A stretch of 60,889 bases of DNA from assembly GCF_000423785.1 (NCBI RefSeq), contig NZ_AUIQ01000004.1, forward strand, positions 1 through 60,889, given 5' to 3'. Both the position numbers and the translations under genes were made by a program. This document shows positions 26,645-37,924 of this stretch, one piece after another. Every line of letters begins with the position of its first letter. Within the stretch, counting starts at the first letter, position 1. The notes beneath the pieces are model-generated. The model made no database searches, was not told where the DNA came from, and worked only from the letters and a program-made list of their open reading frames with translations. Origin of the DNA: Tetragenococcus muriaticus DSM 15685 (GTDB lineage: Bacteria > Bacillota > Bacilli > Lactobacillales > Enterococcaceae).

Positions 26645-28636
26645 ATGATTGAAAAAGAATTATCACATCAATTTGAACTTGTTTCAAATTACCAGCCGTC
26701 AGGAGATCAGCCCGAAGCAATTGAAGCATTAACTGATGGGGTGTTAGATCATAAAAAAGCTCAAATTCTTTTGGGTGCTACTGGAACAGGAAAAACATAC
26801 ACGATTTCAAACGTTATTCAAAATGTAAATAAGCCGACATTAATTATTGCTCACAATAAGACATTGGCAGGACAATTATACGGTGAATTTAAAGAGTTTT
26901 TCCCAAACAATGCTGTTGAATACTTTGTAAGTTATTATGACTATTATCAACCTGAAGCCTATGTGCCATCGAGTGATACTTATATTGAAAAAGATTCTAG
27001 TATCAATGATGAAATTGATAAGTTACGGCACTCAGCCACTAGTTCTTTGTTAGAGCGTAACGACGTTATAGTGGTGGCTTCGGTATCATGCATCTTTGGT
27101 TTAGGTTCTCCGATGGAGTATCAAAAACAAGTTGTTTCCTTACGCCAAGGAATGGAGATTTCTAGAGATGAATTATTGCGTTCGTTAGTTGATATTCAAT
27201 TTGAACGTAATGATATTGACTTTCAACGTGGACGCTTTCGCGTGCGAGGCGATGTGGTTGAAATCTTTCCAGTATCACGAGCTGAGCGAGCATTACGCAT
27301 TGAATTTTTTGGTGATGAGATTGATCGCATTCGTGAGGTGGATGCACTTACAGGAGAAGTCTTAAGTGAAACTGAACATGTATCTATTTTTCCAGCAACG
27401 CACTTTGTTACAGACGAAGACCACATGGAAACAGCAATTGCTTCAATAAAACAAGAATTAGAAACACGTTTAGAAATTTTGAAAAGCGATAATAAATTGC
27501 TAGAAGCGCAACGTTTAGAACAAAGGACCAATTATGATATTGAAATGTTGCGAGAAATGGGATATACATCAGGAATTGAAAATTATTCAAGACATATGGA
27601 CGGAAGAAGCGAAGGCGAGCCACCATTTACGCTTTTAGACTTTTTCCCTGAAGACTTTTTAATGGTAGTGGATGAATCTCATGTAACTATGCCGCAAATC
27701 CGAGGGATGTATAATGGCGATCGTGCTAGAAAGCAAATGCTAGTGGATTATGGATTTCGTTTACCTTCAGCTCTGGATAATCGTCCATTAAGATTAGAAG
27801 AGTTTGAAAAACATGTCAATCAGATCATTTATGTTTCGGCAACGCCTGGCCCCTATGAAAAGGATCAGACAGATACAGTTGTGGAACAAATTATTCGGCC
27901 AACGGGGCTTTTGGATCCTCTTATTGAAGTGCGACCGATTATGGGACAAATTGATGATCTTGTCGGAGAAATCAATGCTCGGATAGAAAACGATGAGCGA
28001 GTTTTTGTCACTACTTTAACTAAGAAAATGGCAGAAGACTTAACAGATCATTTCCGAGAATTAGGAATAAAAGTGAAATATTTGCATAGTGATGTTAAAA
28101 CATTAGAACGAACAGAAATTATTCGAAATTTGCGTTTGGGAGAATTTGATGTTTTAGTAGGGATTAACTTATTAAGAGAAGGCCTAGACGTGCCAGAAGT
28201 TTCTCTAGTGGCTATTTTAGATGCTGATAAAGAGGGATTTTTACGTAGTGAACGTTCTCTTGTCCAAACCATGGGACGGGCTGCTAGAAATGCGGAAGGT
28301 AAAGTGGTCATGTATGCTGATCAAATTACAGATTCTATGCAAAACGCGATGGATGAAACGAGTCGTCGTCGTAAAATCCAAGAAGAATATAATGAAAACC
28401 ATGGGATTGTGCCACAAACAATTAAAAAAGACATTCGCGATTTGATTTCGATTTCTTCTGTTTCTGAAGAAGGAGAAGGACAAGACAAAGAACAGGTGTC
28501 TTATAAGGATCTTACTCAGGATGAAAAAGAAGACCTAATCGAAAAATTAGATGCAGAAATGAAGGAAGCTGCTAAATCATTAGATTTTGAAAAAGCAGCT
28601 AATTTACGTGATTCAATTTTAGAATTGAAAGCTTAA
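26645..28636 (+). CDS. uvrB: Excinuclease ABC subunit B
   Basis: The 663-aa UvrB verifies DNA damage handed over by UvrA and recruits UvrC. Walker A is GATGTGKT at residues 44-51. The beta-hairpin motif [12 protein letters not shown], helicase motifs ([43 protein letters not shown]) and the C-terminal UVR motif ([18 protein letters not shown]) are all present. An AGAAAGAAGGAAG site precedes the ATG. It is first in the uvrBA operon behind a LexA-like box. Length is typical. Confidence 0.97.
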   Translation: MIEKELSHQFELVSNYQPSGDQPEAIEALTDGVLDHKKAQILLGATGTGKTYTISNVIQNVNKPTLIIAHNKTLAGQLYGEFKEFFPNNAVEYFVSYYDYYQPEAYVPSSDTYIEKDSSINDEIDKLRHSATSSLLERNDVIVVASVSCIFGLGSPMEYQKQVVSLRQGMEISRDELLRSLVDIQFERNDIDFQRGRFRVRGDVVEIFPVSRAERALRIEFFGDEIDRIREVDALTGEVLSETEHVSIFPATHFVTDEDHMETAIASIKQELETRLEILKSDNKLLEAQRLEQRTNYDIEMLREMGYTSGIENYSRHMDGRSEGEPPFTLLDFFPEDFLMVVDESHVTMPQIRGMYNGDRARKQMLVDYGFRLPSALDNRPLRLEEFEKHVNQIIYVSATPGPYEKDQTDTVVEQIIRPTGLLDPLIEVRPIMGQIDDLVGEINARIENDERVFVTTLTKKMAEDLTDHFRELGIKVKYLHSDVKTLERTEIIRNLRLGEFDVLVGINLLREGLDVPEVSLVAILDADKEGFLRSERSLVQTMGRAARNAEGKVVMYADQITDSMQNAMDETSRRRKIQEEYNENHGIVPQTIKKDIRDLISISSVSEEGEGQDKEQVSYKDLTQDEKEDLIEKLDAEMKEAAKSLDFEKAANLRDSILELKA

Positions 28637-28653
28637 TGGTTCGGGGGGAGAAT

Positions 28654-31470
28654 ATGGCAAGTGATAATATTGTAATTCATGGCGCACGCGCCCATAATTT
28701 AAAAAATGTAGATGTGACCATTCCCAGAGATAATCTGGTAGTGGTCACAGGTTTGTCTGGTTCTGGAAAAAGTTCTTTAGCTTTTGATACTTTGTACGCT
28801 GAAGGACAAAGACGTTATGTTGAAAGTCTGTCTTCTTATGCCAGACAATTTTTAGGGCAAATGGATAAGCCCGATGTTGATAGTATTGATGGACTGAGTC
28901 CAGCGATTTCTATTGACCAAAAAACAACTAGTAAAAACCCTCGTTCAACAGTAGGAACAGTTACGGAAATCAATGACTATTTGCGTTTGTTATATGCTCG
29001 AGTGGGCCATCCTATCTGTCCAAATGATCATATCGAGATTACTAGTCAATCACCGGAACAGATGGTCGATCAGGTCCTTGAATTACCCGAAAGAAGTAGA
29101 ATTCAACTTTTTGCTCCAGTTGTTGTACAAAAGAAAGGCCAACATAAAAAGACATTAGAAAATGTTCAAAAAGAAGGTTATGTACGAGTTCGAGTAGATA
29201 ATGAAATTTATGACATAACAGAAGTTCCAGAATTAGAAAAAAATAAAAAACATGATATAGCGATTGTTGTTGATCGAATTGTAATTAAAGAAGGTGTTCG
29301 TTCTCGTCTATTTGATTCCTTTGAAGCAGCTCTTCGTTTGACAAGTGGTTATGCAATTGTCAATGTAATAGACGGAGAAGACATGCTATTTAGCGAGCAT
29401 TATTCTTGTCCTTATTGTGGATTTACAGTGGGAGAATTAGAACCACGTCTTTTTTCTTTTAACGCACCTTTTGGGGCTTGTCCAGAATGCGATGGTTTAG
29501 GGATAAAGTTAGAAGTAGATACTGACTTGGTGGTCCCTGATGCAACAAAATCTTTACATCAAGGAGCTATTGTACCGTGGAACCCGATTAGTTCACAGTA
29601 TTATCCACAGATGTTAGAGCAGGCATGTCAAGAGTTTGGTATCGATCTAGATACTCCTTTTGAACAATTGCCTAAAGACCAGCAGGAGATTGTATTACAT
29701 GGTTCAAATGGGAAACACTTTCATTTTCATTATCAAAATGACTTTGGTAACGTTCGTGATGTAGATACGCCTTTTGAAGGTGTTGTGCCTAATATTAAAC
29801 GGCGCTTTCATGAAACCAATAGTGATTTTACTCGTGATCAAATGCGTTCATATATGACGGAATTAACTTGTCAAGCGTGTCATGGATACCGGCTAAATGA
29901 CCAAGCACTTTCCGTAAAAATTAATAATAAACATATTGGTGAAGTAAGTGATCTAGCAATTAACTATACGTCTAATTTTGTTGAAGGATTAGTTTTGTCC
30001 GAACAAGAACAAATGATTGCTCAACCTATTGTAAAAGAAATTGATGATCGCTTGAGCTTTTTACAAAACGTAGGCTTAAATTATCTAACACTTAGTCGTT
30101 CAGCAGGGACACTTTCTGGTGGCGAAGCGCAGCGGATACGTTTAGCAACACAAATTGGTTCTAACTTATCAGGTGTCTTATATATCTTGGACGAGCCCTC
30201 TATTGGCTTGCATCAACGGGATAATGAACGCTTGTTAGGGTCATTGAAAAAAATGCGCGATTTAGGAAATACGTTGATTGTTGTTGAGCACGATGAGGAC
30301 ACGATGCGTTCTTCTGATTATTTAATCGATGTGGGACCGGGCGCTGGCGATTATGGGGGAGAAATTGTTGCTTCTGGTACGCCAGAACAAGTAGCAGCAA
30401 CTCCTGATTCTTTGACAGGGGCTTATCTTAGTGGAAAAAAAGAAATTCCTGTGCCTGAAAAACGTCGAAAAGGAAATAAAAAAAATATTTCTATCACTGG
30501 GGCTCAAGCCAATAATTTGAAAGATATTCATGTGAAATTCCCTTTAGGAAAGCTTATTACTGTAACGGGGGTTTCTGGTTCAGGTAAGTCGACATTAATC
30601 AATGATATTTTGAAAAAAGCTTTAGCGCAACGCTTGAATAAGAATTCAAAAAAACCAGGGAAATTTAGAAAAATTAGTGGTTATGAAAATGTCGAAAAAA
30701 TCATTGATATTGACCAAAGTCCTATTGGACGGACGCCTCGGAGTAATCCAGCTACTTATACGAGTGTATTTGACGACATTCGAGACTTATTCGCTCAAAC
30801 AAATGAAGCTAAAATACGTGGTTATAAAAAGGGGCGTTTTAGTTTTAATATTAAAGGCGGGCGTTGTGAGGCTTGCAAAGGTGATGGTATTATCAAGATA
30901 GAGATGCATTTCTTACCTGATATTTATGTTCCTTGCGAAGTTTGTCATGGGAAACGCTATAATTCTGAAACCTTAGAGGTTCATTATAAAGGAAAAAATA
31001 TTTCAGAAGTGTTAGATATGACGGTGGATGATGCTTTCGACTTTTTCCAAAATATTCCTAAAATCCGTCGTAAACTTCAAACAATCGTTGATGTAGGTCT
31101 TGGTTATGTTAAATTAGGACAACCAGCAACTACCTTATCAGGTGGTGAAGCTCAACGCATGAAATTAGCTAGTGAGTTGCATAAAAATTCGAATGGGAAA
31201 AACTTTTATATTCTTGATGAACCAACCACTGGTCTACATTCAGACGATATTCTTCGATTATTACAAGTGTTAAATCAGTTGGTAGATGCTGGAAATACAG
31301 TCTTAGTTATCGAGCATAACTTAGATGTGATAAAATCAGCGGATCATGTGATTGATTTAGGTCCAGAAGGGGGAGAAAATGGGGGGACAGTGATTGCTAC
31401 AGGTACTCCTGAAAAAATCGCTGCTAATCCTGAGAGTTATACTGGACAATACTTGAAAAAATTAATTTAA
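28654..31470 (+). CDS. uvrA: Excinuclease ABC subunit A
   Basis: The 938-aa UvrA scans DNA for lesions. Two ABC ATPase modules are visible: GLSGSGKS (33-40) and GVSGSGKST, with signatures [14 protein letters not shown] and [14 protein letters not shown]. Zinc modules appear as CPYC with CPEC and as CEAC with CEVC. I choose the ATG at 28654, seven bases after GGGGGAG, which gives [17 protein letters not shown]; the ATG at 28636 would overlap the uvrB stop and lacks a site. It is co-transcribed with uvrB. Confidence 0.97.
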   Translation: MASDNIVIHGARAHNLKNVDVTIPRDNLVVVTGLSGSGKSSLAFDTLYAEGQRRYVESLSSYARQFLGQMDKPDVDSIDGLSPAISIDQKTTSKNPRSTVGTVTEINDYLRLLYARVGHPICPNDHIEITSQSPEQMVDQVLELPERSRIQLFAPVVVQKKGQHKKTLENVQKEGYVRVRVDNEIYDITEVPELEKNKKHDIAIVVDRIVIKEGVRSRLFDSFEAALRLTSGYAIVNVIDGEDMLFSEHYSCPYCGFTVGELEPRLFSFNAPFGACPECDGLGIKLEVDTDLVVPDATKSLHQGAIVPWNPISSQYYPQMLEQACQEFGIDLDTPFEQLPKDQQEIVLHGSNGKHFHFHYQNDFGNVRDVDTPFEGVVPNIKRRFHETNSDFTRDQMRSYMTELTCQACHGYRLNDQALSVKINNKHIGEVSDLAINYTSNFVEGLVLSEQEQMIAQPIVKEIDDRLSFLQNVGLNYLTLSRSAGTLSGGEAQRIRLATQIGSNLSGVLYILDEPSIGLHQRDNERLLGSLKKMRDLGNTLIVVEHDEDTMRSSDYLIDVGPGAGDYGGEIVASGTPEQVAATPDSLTGAYLSGKKEIPVPEKRRKGNKKNISITGAQANNLKDIHVKFPLGKLITVTGVSGSGKSTLINDILKKALAQRLNKNSKKPGKFRKISGYENVEKIIDIDQSPIGRTPRSNPATYTSVFDDIRDLFAQTNEAKIRGYKKGRFSFNIKGGRCEACKGDGIIKIEMHFLPDIYVPCEVCHGKRYNSETLEVHYKGKNISEVLDMTVDDAFDFFQNIPKIRRKLQTIVDVGLGYVKLGQPATTLSGGEAQRMKLASELHKNSNGKNFYILDEPTTGLHSDDILRLLQVLNQLVDAGNTVLVIEHNLDVIKSADHVIDLGPEGGENGGTVIATGTPEKIAANPESYTGQYLKKLI

Positions 31471-31495
31471 TTTTTTTCTTATCTATTAATAATAA

Positions 31496-31557
31496 AAAGC
31501 TCCATTGGATAACTTTTTAAGGTGTATAATCACTTATAGTTCATCCAAGGGAGCTTT
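31496..31557. terminator. Bidirectional terminator after uvrA
   Basis: AAAGCTCC-A-TTGGAT (31496-31510) pairs with ATCCAA-GGGAGCTTT (31543-31557), extended by AACT/AGTT, around a loop of about 20 bases. It is placed between convergent uvrA and the SLC13 transporter gene. Confidence 0.7.
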
Positions 31558-31568
31558 CTTCTATTGGG

Positions 31569-32984
31569 TTAAAAACTTAAAAGTATCGGTTGTAGTAGGT
31601 AGACCACCAAAACAATGATTACAACGCTAAATATATTTAGCCAAAGGCCAGTTTTTACCATATCATTAATTTTTAATTCTCCTGAACCGAATACAGCTGC
31701 ATTTGGAGGTGTTGAGATAGGTAACATAAATGCACAGCTTGATGCAAGAGCTACAATAGCCATAATGCCATAAGGCTCAACCCCTATTCCAGCGGCTAAC
31801 CCCACACTAATCGGCATTAACATATTAGAAACAGCCGTATTTGACATAACTTCTGTCATGAATAATATTGCTATGGTCAAGATAATAATGATAAATAAAT
31901 AATTAAATTGTTCAAGGTTGGTTAATAATTCTCCAATCCAAGAGGCAAGTCCTGAGTCTTCAAAGGCTGCTGCTAAAGATAACCCACCACCAAAGAGAAG
32001 CAATATTCCCCAAGGGAGCTTTTTCATATCTGGCCATTCTAAGACTCGACCACCGTTTGTACTTGGTATTAAAAACATAACACTAGCTCCCAAAATTGAG
32101 ATGGTTGTGTCCGATAATGACCATGGAAGTAACCCTCCAAAAACCCACATAAAACCAATGATAAAGAAAATAACTAAAACATATGTTTCTTCTCTAGACA
32201 TAGCTCCTAATTCTCGTAACTGTTCACGAGCAAATTCTGAGGAAATATTTTTGTCTTGTGCTATTTTGAATTGGACCTTTGTAATATAAAAATATAAAAA
32301 GGTCATTAAGAGCACTGTAACAAACAAACCAAATACAAACCAATCAGCAAAGGTGATCTCCACATCTAACATGTTATTAGCGACAGCAACAAAAGCTGCA
32401 TTAGGAACAGAACCTATAATCGTAGCTAAACCGCCGATTGATGCCGAATAAGCTACAGTTAATAATAGTCCTTTTGAAAAATTGTCGAAAGATTTTTCAT
32501 CCAAAAGTTCTTTTTCTTTAATTTCGGTAATCAGGGCTAAAGCAATAGGAAGCATCATTAACGCTGTTGCAGCATTAGAAATCCACATAGATAACACGGC
32601 TGTTGCTACTCCTAGGGCAAGAATAATGCGCGAACAACTTTTTCCGATAAGTGCAATAATCAACATGGCAATTCGCTTATGAAGGTTCCATTTTTCAATC
32701 GCCAGTGCAATAATAAATCCTCCCATATACATAAAAACAATGGGGTCTCCATAAGCCATTGTTGCAGTTTCTTGATCTGTTCCACCAGTAAGGGGTAACA
32801 AAAAGACAGGAAGAAGAGAAGTTGCAGGAATTGGCATAGCTTCTGATATCCACCATATAGCTACCCATGCTGTCACTGCTAACACCGCACGTGGTTCATC
32901 TGTTAGATTTGTTAATCCTTCTATGAAATAAATCACAGAAAATAATAAAGGACCTAAGATTAATCCGAATTTTTGAAAGTTCAT
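31569..32984 (-). CDS. DASS/SLC13 family sodium-dependent carboxylate transporter
   Basis: The 471-aa membrane protein has about a dozen hydrophobic segments and the two SNT-type motifs of the divalent anion:sodium symporter family: ISNAATALMMLP in the first half and EVMSNTAVSNMLMPI in the second. These bind sodium and substrate carboxylates in characterised members. Another family marker is the GSxPNA motif, seen as GSVPNAAFVAVAN; a similar STPPNAAVFGSG lies near the C-terminus. Likely substrates are C4-dicarboxylates or citrate-like acids, which cannot be separated by sequence alone. It is monocistronic; the ATG follows AGGAGATGAGG. Confidence 0.88.
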   Translation of the reverse strand: MNFQKFGLILGPLLFSVIYFIEGLTNLTDEPRAVLAVTAWVAIWWISEAMPIPATSLLPVFLLPLTGGTDQETATMAYGDPIVFMYMGGFIIALAIEKWNLHKRIAMLIIALIGKSCSRIILALGVATAVLSMWISNAATALMMLPIALALITEIKEKELLDEKSFDNFSKGLLLTVAYSASIGGLATIIGSVPNAAFVAVANNMLDVEITFADWFVFGLFVTVLLMTFLYFYITKVQFKIAQDKNISSEFAREQLRELGAMSREETYVLVIFFIIGFMWVFGGLLPWSLSDTTISILGASVMFLIPSTNGGRVLEWPDMKKLPWGILLLFGGGLSLAAAFEDSGLASWIGELLTNLEQFNYLFIIIILTIAILFMTEVMSNTAVSNMLMPISVGLAAGIGVEPYGIMAIVALASSCAFMLPISTPPNAAVFGSGELKINDMVKTGLWLNIFSVVIIVLVVYLLQPILLSF

Positions 32985-33444
32985 TTCCTCATCTCCTATC
33001 TATTCATACTACATAAAATTAGTTGAAAACCCTTTTCAATAAATATAGTTTTTATCGTGCTATATTTATTTTAGTGAAATAGTTTTTAGTAATATTAAAG
33101 GTTTTAAATATTAGAGTCAAATTTATTTTAATTCAAAAAAAAATTAAAAATTAACTTTCCCTTATTGAATACACACGATTTACTTTTCAAGAATGGTCGT
33201 TTTTGGCGACATATCAAGCAATGTTTTGCTAATTTGTAAAAAGATTGGAGGTATGAATATATAGCAAAAGTAAGAATAAAAAAAGCTTTTTATTAAATTC
33301 TTCTAATAAAAAACTCCTATTATTTTTGTGAGACTAAACTCCCTTTTATTCAAGATGAACAATATATCCAAAAAAGCATTCGAAAAGATACGCCAGGAGT
33401 GATATAATTAAAGAAATAGAAAAGATTGAGCAAGGAGAAGAAAA
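32985..33444. promoter_or_regulatory. 460-base intergenic region with the rapZ promoter
   Basis: The region is very AT-rich. Near rapZ, TG at 33400-33401 and TATAAT at 33403-33408 form an extended -10 promoter. Around 33286-33318, CTTTTTATTA and TAATAAAAA arms could form a weak hairpin. I see no open frame with a ribosome-binding site, no tRNA and no recognisable riboswitch in the remainder. Confidence 0.45.
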
Positions 33445-34329
33445 ATGTCTGATAATTTAGATTTAGTGGTTATTACTGGAATGAGTGGGGCAGGAAAAAC
33501 AGTAGCCGTGCAAAGTTTTGAAGATCTAGGCTATTTTTGCATTGATAATATGCCCCCCAATTTGATCCCTAAATTTTGGGAGCTCATTAAAGAATCTGGT
33601 AAGATTACCAAAATTGCTTTAGTTGTTGATTTACGGTCAAGGGCGTTTTTTGAGGAAATTCAGGCGATGTTAGCAGAAATTGAAAATACTGCTTTTGTTA
33701 ATACACGTGTATTATTTTTGGACGCTTCTGATAGTGAGTTAGTTTCCCGTTATAAAGAAACCCGTCGTACACATCCTTTAGCGATGGACGGCTTAATCAC
33801 TGAAGGTATTCGAAAAGAACGTGCGATTTTAGAAGAATTAAAAGCAGATGCCTCGTTTGTTATAGATACTACCCAACTGTCGCCTAGACAGTTGCGCGAA
33901 AAAATTAATGAGGAATTTCGTAGTTCAAATGATACAGGTTTTCGAATTGAAATGGTGTCCTTTGGATTTAAGTACGGATTACCGATTGACGCAGATATTG
34001 TCATGGATGTCCGCTTTTTACCTAACCCTCATTATATTGACGAGTTGCGCCCTTTATCCGGTCTGGAAAAGCCAGTTTATGATTACGTCATGGGTTCTTC
34101 TGCAACTGAAGGTTTTTACCAACAATTTTTGACCTTACTACAGACGATTATGCCTGGTTACGTAGACGAAGGCAAAAATAATGTGATGATCGCTATAGGC
34201 TGTACTGGCGGTCAGCACCGTTCAGTGGCCCTATCTCAAAGGGTTGGGGAGGCTTTGTCTGAGAATTATAAAGTAAATATTACGCATCGGGATAAAGATA
34301 AACGGAAAGAGACGGTGAATCGCTCATGA
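33445..34329 (+). CDS. rapZ: RNase adapter/nucleotide-binding protein RapZ (YvcJ)
   Basis: The 294-aa P-loop protein has Walker A GMSGAGKT at residues 12-19 and the conserved C-terminal [12 protein letters not shown] and THRDKD motifs. In E. coli RapZ steers degradation of the GlmZ/GlmY RNAs; the Gram-positive YvcJ hydrolyses nucleotides and its partner is less clear. It overlaps glmR by four bases (ATGA) and heads the conserved rapZ-glmR-whiA operon. The ATG follows AAGGAGAAG. Confidence 0.93.
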   Translation: MSDNLDLVVITGMSGAGKTVAVQSFEDLGYFCIDNMPPNLIPKFWELIKESGKITKIALVVDLRSRAFFEEIQAMLAEIENTAFVNTRVLFLDASDSELVSRYKETRRTHPLAMDGLITEGIRKERAILEELKADASFVIDTTQLSPRQLREKINEEFRSSNDTGFRIEMVSFGFKYGLPIDADIVMDVRFLPNPHYIDELRPLSGLEKPVYDYVMGSSATEGFYQQFLTLLQTIMPGYVDEGKNNVMIAIGCTGGQHRSVALSQRVGEALSENYKVNITHRDKDKRKETVNRS

Positions 34330-35327
34330 AAATGAAGACCTACCGGATTAGACGTCCAAAAGTTGTCGTAATGGGCGGTGGTACAGGTTTGCCAGTGATT
34401 TTGAAAAGTTTACGAAACCAAGGTGTTGATATTACGGCAGTAGTAACGGTAGCTGATGACGGCGGTAGTAGCGGACAACTGCGAGACTCAGTAACTTCAG
34501 TCACGCCGCCCGGAGATTTGCGTAATGTACTTGTGGCTCTTTCGGATATGCCTAAACTTTATTCAGATATTTTTCAGTATCGTTTTAATGAAGAAGATAA
34601 GTTTTTAGCTAACCACGCTTTAGGTAATCTAATTATAGCTGGGATGTCCGAAATGCGTGGTAGTACCTATGAGGCCATCCAATTATTATCGAAAATGATG
34701 CATGTAAAAGGGAATATTTACCCTTCTTCTGATGGTTCATTAGTCTTACATGCTGTATTTAAAGACGGAACAACGGTTCGTGGAGAATCTAAAATAGCGT
34801 TAGATCGTAAAACGATCGATCATGTTTATGTCAAAAACCAAGCAAACGATGATGAACCTAAAGCTGCTAGAAAAGTCGTTTCTTCTATATTAGAAGCAGA
34901 TATGATCGTTTTGGGACCAGGAAGCTTATTTACCAGTATTTTGCCAAATTTAATGATTTCAGAAATTGGTGAAGCTATGCTGCAAACGCAGGCAGAAACA
35001 GTTTATATCTGTAATATTATGACACAAAAGGGAGAAACTGAACGTTTTACCGACGCTGATCATGTAAGGATTCTTCATAATCACTTAGGAAATGCTTTTA
35101 TCGATACTGTTTTGGTTAATACTGAAAAAGTACCAGAAGGTTATATGGACTTTGATACATATGATGAATACTTATTACAAGTGCAACATGATTTTAAAGG
35201 GTTGAGAAACCTAGGATGCCGAGTAGTTTCCACTGATTTTCTAGAATTAAGAGATGGCGGAGTTTTCCATGACGGCGATAAAGTAGCAGAAGAATTATTA
35301 CGAATTGTTTATGAAGCAAAAAATTAA
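34326..35327 (+). CDS. glmR: Gluconeogenesis factor GlmR (YvcK), CofD-like
   Basis: The 333-aa protein has a CofD-like fold with [17 protein letters not shown] at the N-terminus and [16 protein letters not shown] in the middle. In B. subtilis GlmR binds UDP-GlcNAc and stimulates GlmS, adjusting the flow of carbon to cell-wall precursors. It is translationally coupled to rapZ and followed by whiA. The product of glmM at 39146 acts in the same pathway. The start has a weak ribosome-binding site, consistent with coupling. Confidence 0.92.
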   Translation: MKMKTYRIRRPKVVVMGGGTGLPVILKSLRNQGVDITAVVTVADDGGSSGQLRDSVTSVTPPGDLRNVLVALSDMPKLYSDIFQYRFNEEDKFLANHALGNLIIAGMSEMRGSTYEAIQLLSKMMHVKGNIYPSSDGSLVLHAVFKDGTTVRGESKIALDRKTIDHVYVKNQANDDEPKAARKVVSSILEADMIVLGPGSLFTSILPNLMISEIGEAMLQTQAETVYICNIMTQKGETERFTDADHVRILHNHLGNAFIDTVLVNTEKVPEGYMDFDTYDEYLLQVQHDFKGLRNLGCRVVSTDFLELRDGGVFHDGDKVAEELLRIVYEAKN

Positions 35328-35348
35328 TCTTTGAAAGGTGATGTGTTT

Positions 35349-36284
35349 ATGTCTTTTGCCGCTGAGGTAAAAAAAGAATTAACCGGCTTAGAAGTTCATC
35401 GTGAACACGCTAAGGCAGAACTCGCCGCTTTAATTCGTATGAACGGTTCATTAAGCTTATTTAATCAGCAATTTATACTAAATATACAAACGGAAAATGC
35501 TGCGATTGCTCGTCGTATTTATTCTCTGTTAAAAGATCATTTTCATGTGCGTAGTGAGCTTTTAGTGAGACGAAAAATGAAACTAAAGAAAAATAATGTC
35601 TATATCGTTCGTCTAAAACAAGATACCAAACGTGTTTTAGATGAATTAAATATTATGGATAAAACCTCTTTTAATACACAAGTAGATAAAGAGATCATGG
35701 GCAATAAGCAAAAAATGCGTTCCTATCTTCGAGGTGCTTTTATGGCTACAGGGTCTATTAATAACCCAGAAACAAGCCGTTATCATTTAGAGATTTATTC
35801 GGTTTATGAATCTCATAATCAAGATGTATGTAAGATGTTAAACTATTATGATTTGAATGCACGGACATTAGAACGGCGAAATGGATATATTTCCTATTTG
35901 AAAGGCGCAGAATACATTGCTAATTTTCTGACTTTGATTGGAGCAACAAATTCAATGCTTAAATTTGAAGATGTACGGATTGTCCGTGATATGAGAAATT
36001 CCGTGAATCGATTAGTTAATTGTGAAACAGCCAATATGAATAAAACAATTGATGCTGCCACAAAACAAGTGCAAAATATTCAACTAATTGAAGATCGAGT
36101 GGGCTTATCTGCTTTACCAGATAAACTACAAGAAATTGCAGAGTTACGCTTGGCTCATCCTGAGATTAGTTTAAAAGAACTAGGTGAAATGATACCTACA
36201 GGCGCAATTTCTAAATCAGGTATTAATCATAGGATTCGTAAGATCAATGAATTCGCAGATAAATTAAAAGAAAAAGCGGGATAA
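35349..36284 (+). CDS. whiA: DNA-binding protein WhiA
   Basis: The 311-aa protein combines an N-terminal LAGLIDADG-homing-endonuclease-like fold ([14 protein letters not shown] is its signature) with a C-terminal helix-turn-helix ([27 protein letters not shown]). WhiA controls sporulation in actinomycetes and affects cell division and chromosome segregation in B. subtilis. I choose the ATG at 35349, after AAAGGTGATG; the in-frame TTG at 35331 (TTGAAAGG) precedes the site and is unlikely. It ends the rapZ operon at a strong terminator. Confidence 0.93.
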   Translation: MSFAAEVKKELTGLEVHREHAKAELAALIRMNGSLSLFNQQFILNIQTENAAIARRIYSLLKDHFHVRSELLVRRKMKLKKNNVYIVRLKQDTKRVLDELNIMDKTSFNTQVDKEIMGNKQKMRSYLRGAFMATGSINNPETSRYHLEIYSVYESHNQDVCKMLNYYDLNARTLERRNGYISYLKGAEYIANFLTLIGATNSMLKFEDVRIVRDMRNSVNRLVNCETANMNKTIDAATKQVQNIQLIEDRVGLSALPDKLQEIAELRLAHPEISLKELGEMIPTGAISKSGINHRIRKINEFADKLKEKAG

Positions 36285-36319
36285 AAAAACTGGGAAATAA
36301 ACAATATTCCCAGTTTTTT
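36284..36319. terminator. Bidirectional intrinsic terminator
   Basis: AAAAAACTGGGAA (36284-36296) and TTCCCAGTTTTTT (36307-36319) form a perfect 13-bp stem between convergent whiA and the DsbA-like gene. Confidence 0.88.
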
Positions 36320-36833
36320 ATTCGTTGATATAGTTTTTTAATATGGATGGTTCAATGTTTTCATCAAAAATATGGTCTTCGAAAATAATTGTAGGGACAA
36401 GAGTAATATTGGCTTGTTTTGTTTCTTTTACAATTTCTTCGGCAGTGTCAAGATGTTGATGTTCAGTTAAGCCAAGCTCATTTCTAGCATAGTTAGCTAC
36501 TTCTTGTAAGGACAGATCGCCCCATTCGTCTTGAGAATTAAAAATACGAGTGATATCTGAAATTGCTTGTTTAGGATCGTTATCTGTTACAAAACGATGC
36601 ATAACGTTTCCGCGTTGTAATGATTCTTTAGGATGATCCCATAATTTTATAACGCGGTTGATTTTACCATCAACAACAGCTTGTTCAAGGATATCTTTTG
36701 ACTCAGTAAACCATTGCCTACAATAAGGACACCGTAGATTGATAAACTCAATCATTGTTTTAGGTGCTGTGCTTCCGATGTGAATACCATATTTAGTATT
36801 TGTTTCTTCTTTTTTAATAGCTGAAATATCCAT
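36318..36833 (-). CDS. DsbA-like thioredoxin-fold protein with a CPYC motif
   Basis: The 171-aa protein has a thioredoxin fold of the DsbA/Thioredoxin_4 type: the active-site motif is CPYC in IEFINLRCPYCRQWF and the cis-proline is in LVPTIIFED. There is no signal peptide or lipobox, so it should act in the cytoplasm. CPYC is the glutaredoxin-like dipeptide rather than the CPHC of classical DsbA. The partner is unknown. An AAGGAGGA site lies ten bases before the ATG. The gene stands alone. Confidence 0.82.
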   Translation of the reverse strand: MDISAIKKEETNTKYGIHIGSTAPKTMIEFINLRCPYCRQWFTESKDILEQAVVDGKINRVIKLWDHPKESLQRGNVMHRFVTDNDPKQAISDITRIFNSQDEWGDLSLQEVANYARNELGLTEHQHLDTAEEIVKETKQANITLVPTIIFEDHIFDENIEPSILKNYINE

Positions 36834-36973
36834 ACAAGTATTCCTCCTTCTTTGTTCCCAGTGTAACGTTTTTTTGAGGCAATGTGAATCAATTCGGTTT
36901 TAAATAAACAATTTAGTATTTTTTGAAAAAGTATGAAGGAAATAACTTTTTTATCAACAACAGAAAAAAGCTA

Positions 36974-36982
36974 TGCTATACT
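36974..36982 (+). promoter_or_regulatory. Extended -10 promoter of cdaA-cdaR-glmM
   Basis: TGC followed by TATACT (36977-36982). No convincing -35 element is seen. The start codon of cdaA is 46 bases further on. Confidence 0.5.
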
Positions 36983-37027
36983 GTAATAATGAAGGGTAAG
37001 TAGTCTTAGAGTAAAGGAAGGCTTTAT

Positions 37028-37924
37028 ATGTCGTTTAACATTGCAGAACTTTTTGATTTAGAATATTGGAGGCAGTTACTATCGGTAGATTTTTTTTCTG
37101 TCCCCTTTTTTGTTAATATTTTAGATGTCCTAGTTGTTTGGTATCTAGTTTATAAATTAATACAGATGGTTCAAGGTACCAAAGCAATTCAGCTATTTAA
37201 AGGCGTTGTAATATTCATTGCGATTCGTTTTTTAGCCGAAATTATTGGGCTTAATACTTTGTCGTGGCTGATGGATCAAGTCATTACATATGGAGTTATC
37301 GCAGCGATTGTCATTTTTCAACCAGAAATACGACGAGGACTAGAACATCTGGGCAGAACAACTTTCTTTAGCCAGACCAAAGCCGAAACAGATCAAGGGG
37401 AAACGATGGTACAAGCCTTTGATAAGGCGATTCAATATATGTCCAAGCGTAAAATAGGTGCATTGATTACAGTCGAACGAAATACTGGTTTGGAGGAATA
37501 TATTGAAACAGGAATTACTCTTGATGCAGATATTACTGGTGAACTTTTAATTAATATTTTTATTCCCAATACACCTTTACATGATGGTGCAGTGATTGTT
37601 AGAAATGGAAAGATCGCAGTTTCTAGCGCTTATTTGCCACTATCTGATAGTAATATGATTTCAAAGGAATACGGAACTAGGCATCGAGCAGCTGCTGGCG
37701 TTTCTGAAGTGAGTGATGCCTTAACTATTGTGGTTTCTGAAGAAACAGGCGGAGTGAGCTTGACTCTAAATAACCAGCTATACACTGAATTGAGCCAAGA
37801 TGAATATTTAAAGGTGCTTAGAGATAATTTGATTGTAGAAACCCCTGAAAGAAATAAGAATAGGAAGAATTTTTTCAGAAATTTCTTAGATGAATTGAAT
37901 AAGCTGAGTAAAGGAGGCAAGTGA
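37028..37924 (+). CDS. cdaA: Diadenylate cyclase CdaA
   Basis: The 298-aa protein makes cyclic di-AMP from two ATP. Three N-terminal membrane segments (about 20-105) anchor a cytoplasmic DAC domain with the catalytic DGA in PLHDGAVIVRNG and the RHR motif in YGTRHRAAAGVSE. The first gene of the conserved cdaA-cdaR-glmM operon, it shares one base with the cdaR start. Cyclic di-AMP controls potassium and osmolyte uptake and is essential in many Firmicutes, which would matter for a salt-adapted organism. Confidence 0.95.
   Translation: MSFNIAELFDLEYWRQLLSVDFFSVPFFVNILDVLVVWYLVYKLIQMVQGTKAIQLFKGVVIFIAIRFLAEIIGLNTLSWLMDQVITYGVIAAIVIFQPEIRRGLEHLGRTTFFSQTKAETDQGETMVQAFDKAIQYMSKRKIGALITVERNTGLEEYIETGITLDADITGELLINIFIPNTPLHDGAVIVRNGKIAVSSAYLPLSDSNMISKEYGTRHRAAAGVSEVSDALTIVVSEETGGVSLTLNNQLYTELSQDEYLKVLRDNLIVETPERNKNRKNFFRNFLDELNKLSKGGK

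Noticed and set aside
33000-33400. A small RNA or short gene in the 460-base gap before rapZ
   Set aside because: The AT-rich sequence gives only weak hairpins and no frame with a ribosome-binding site. I cannot support a feature beyond the rapZ promoter.
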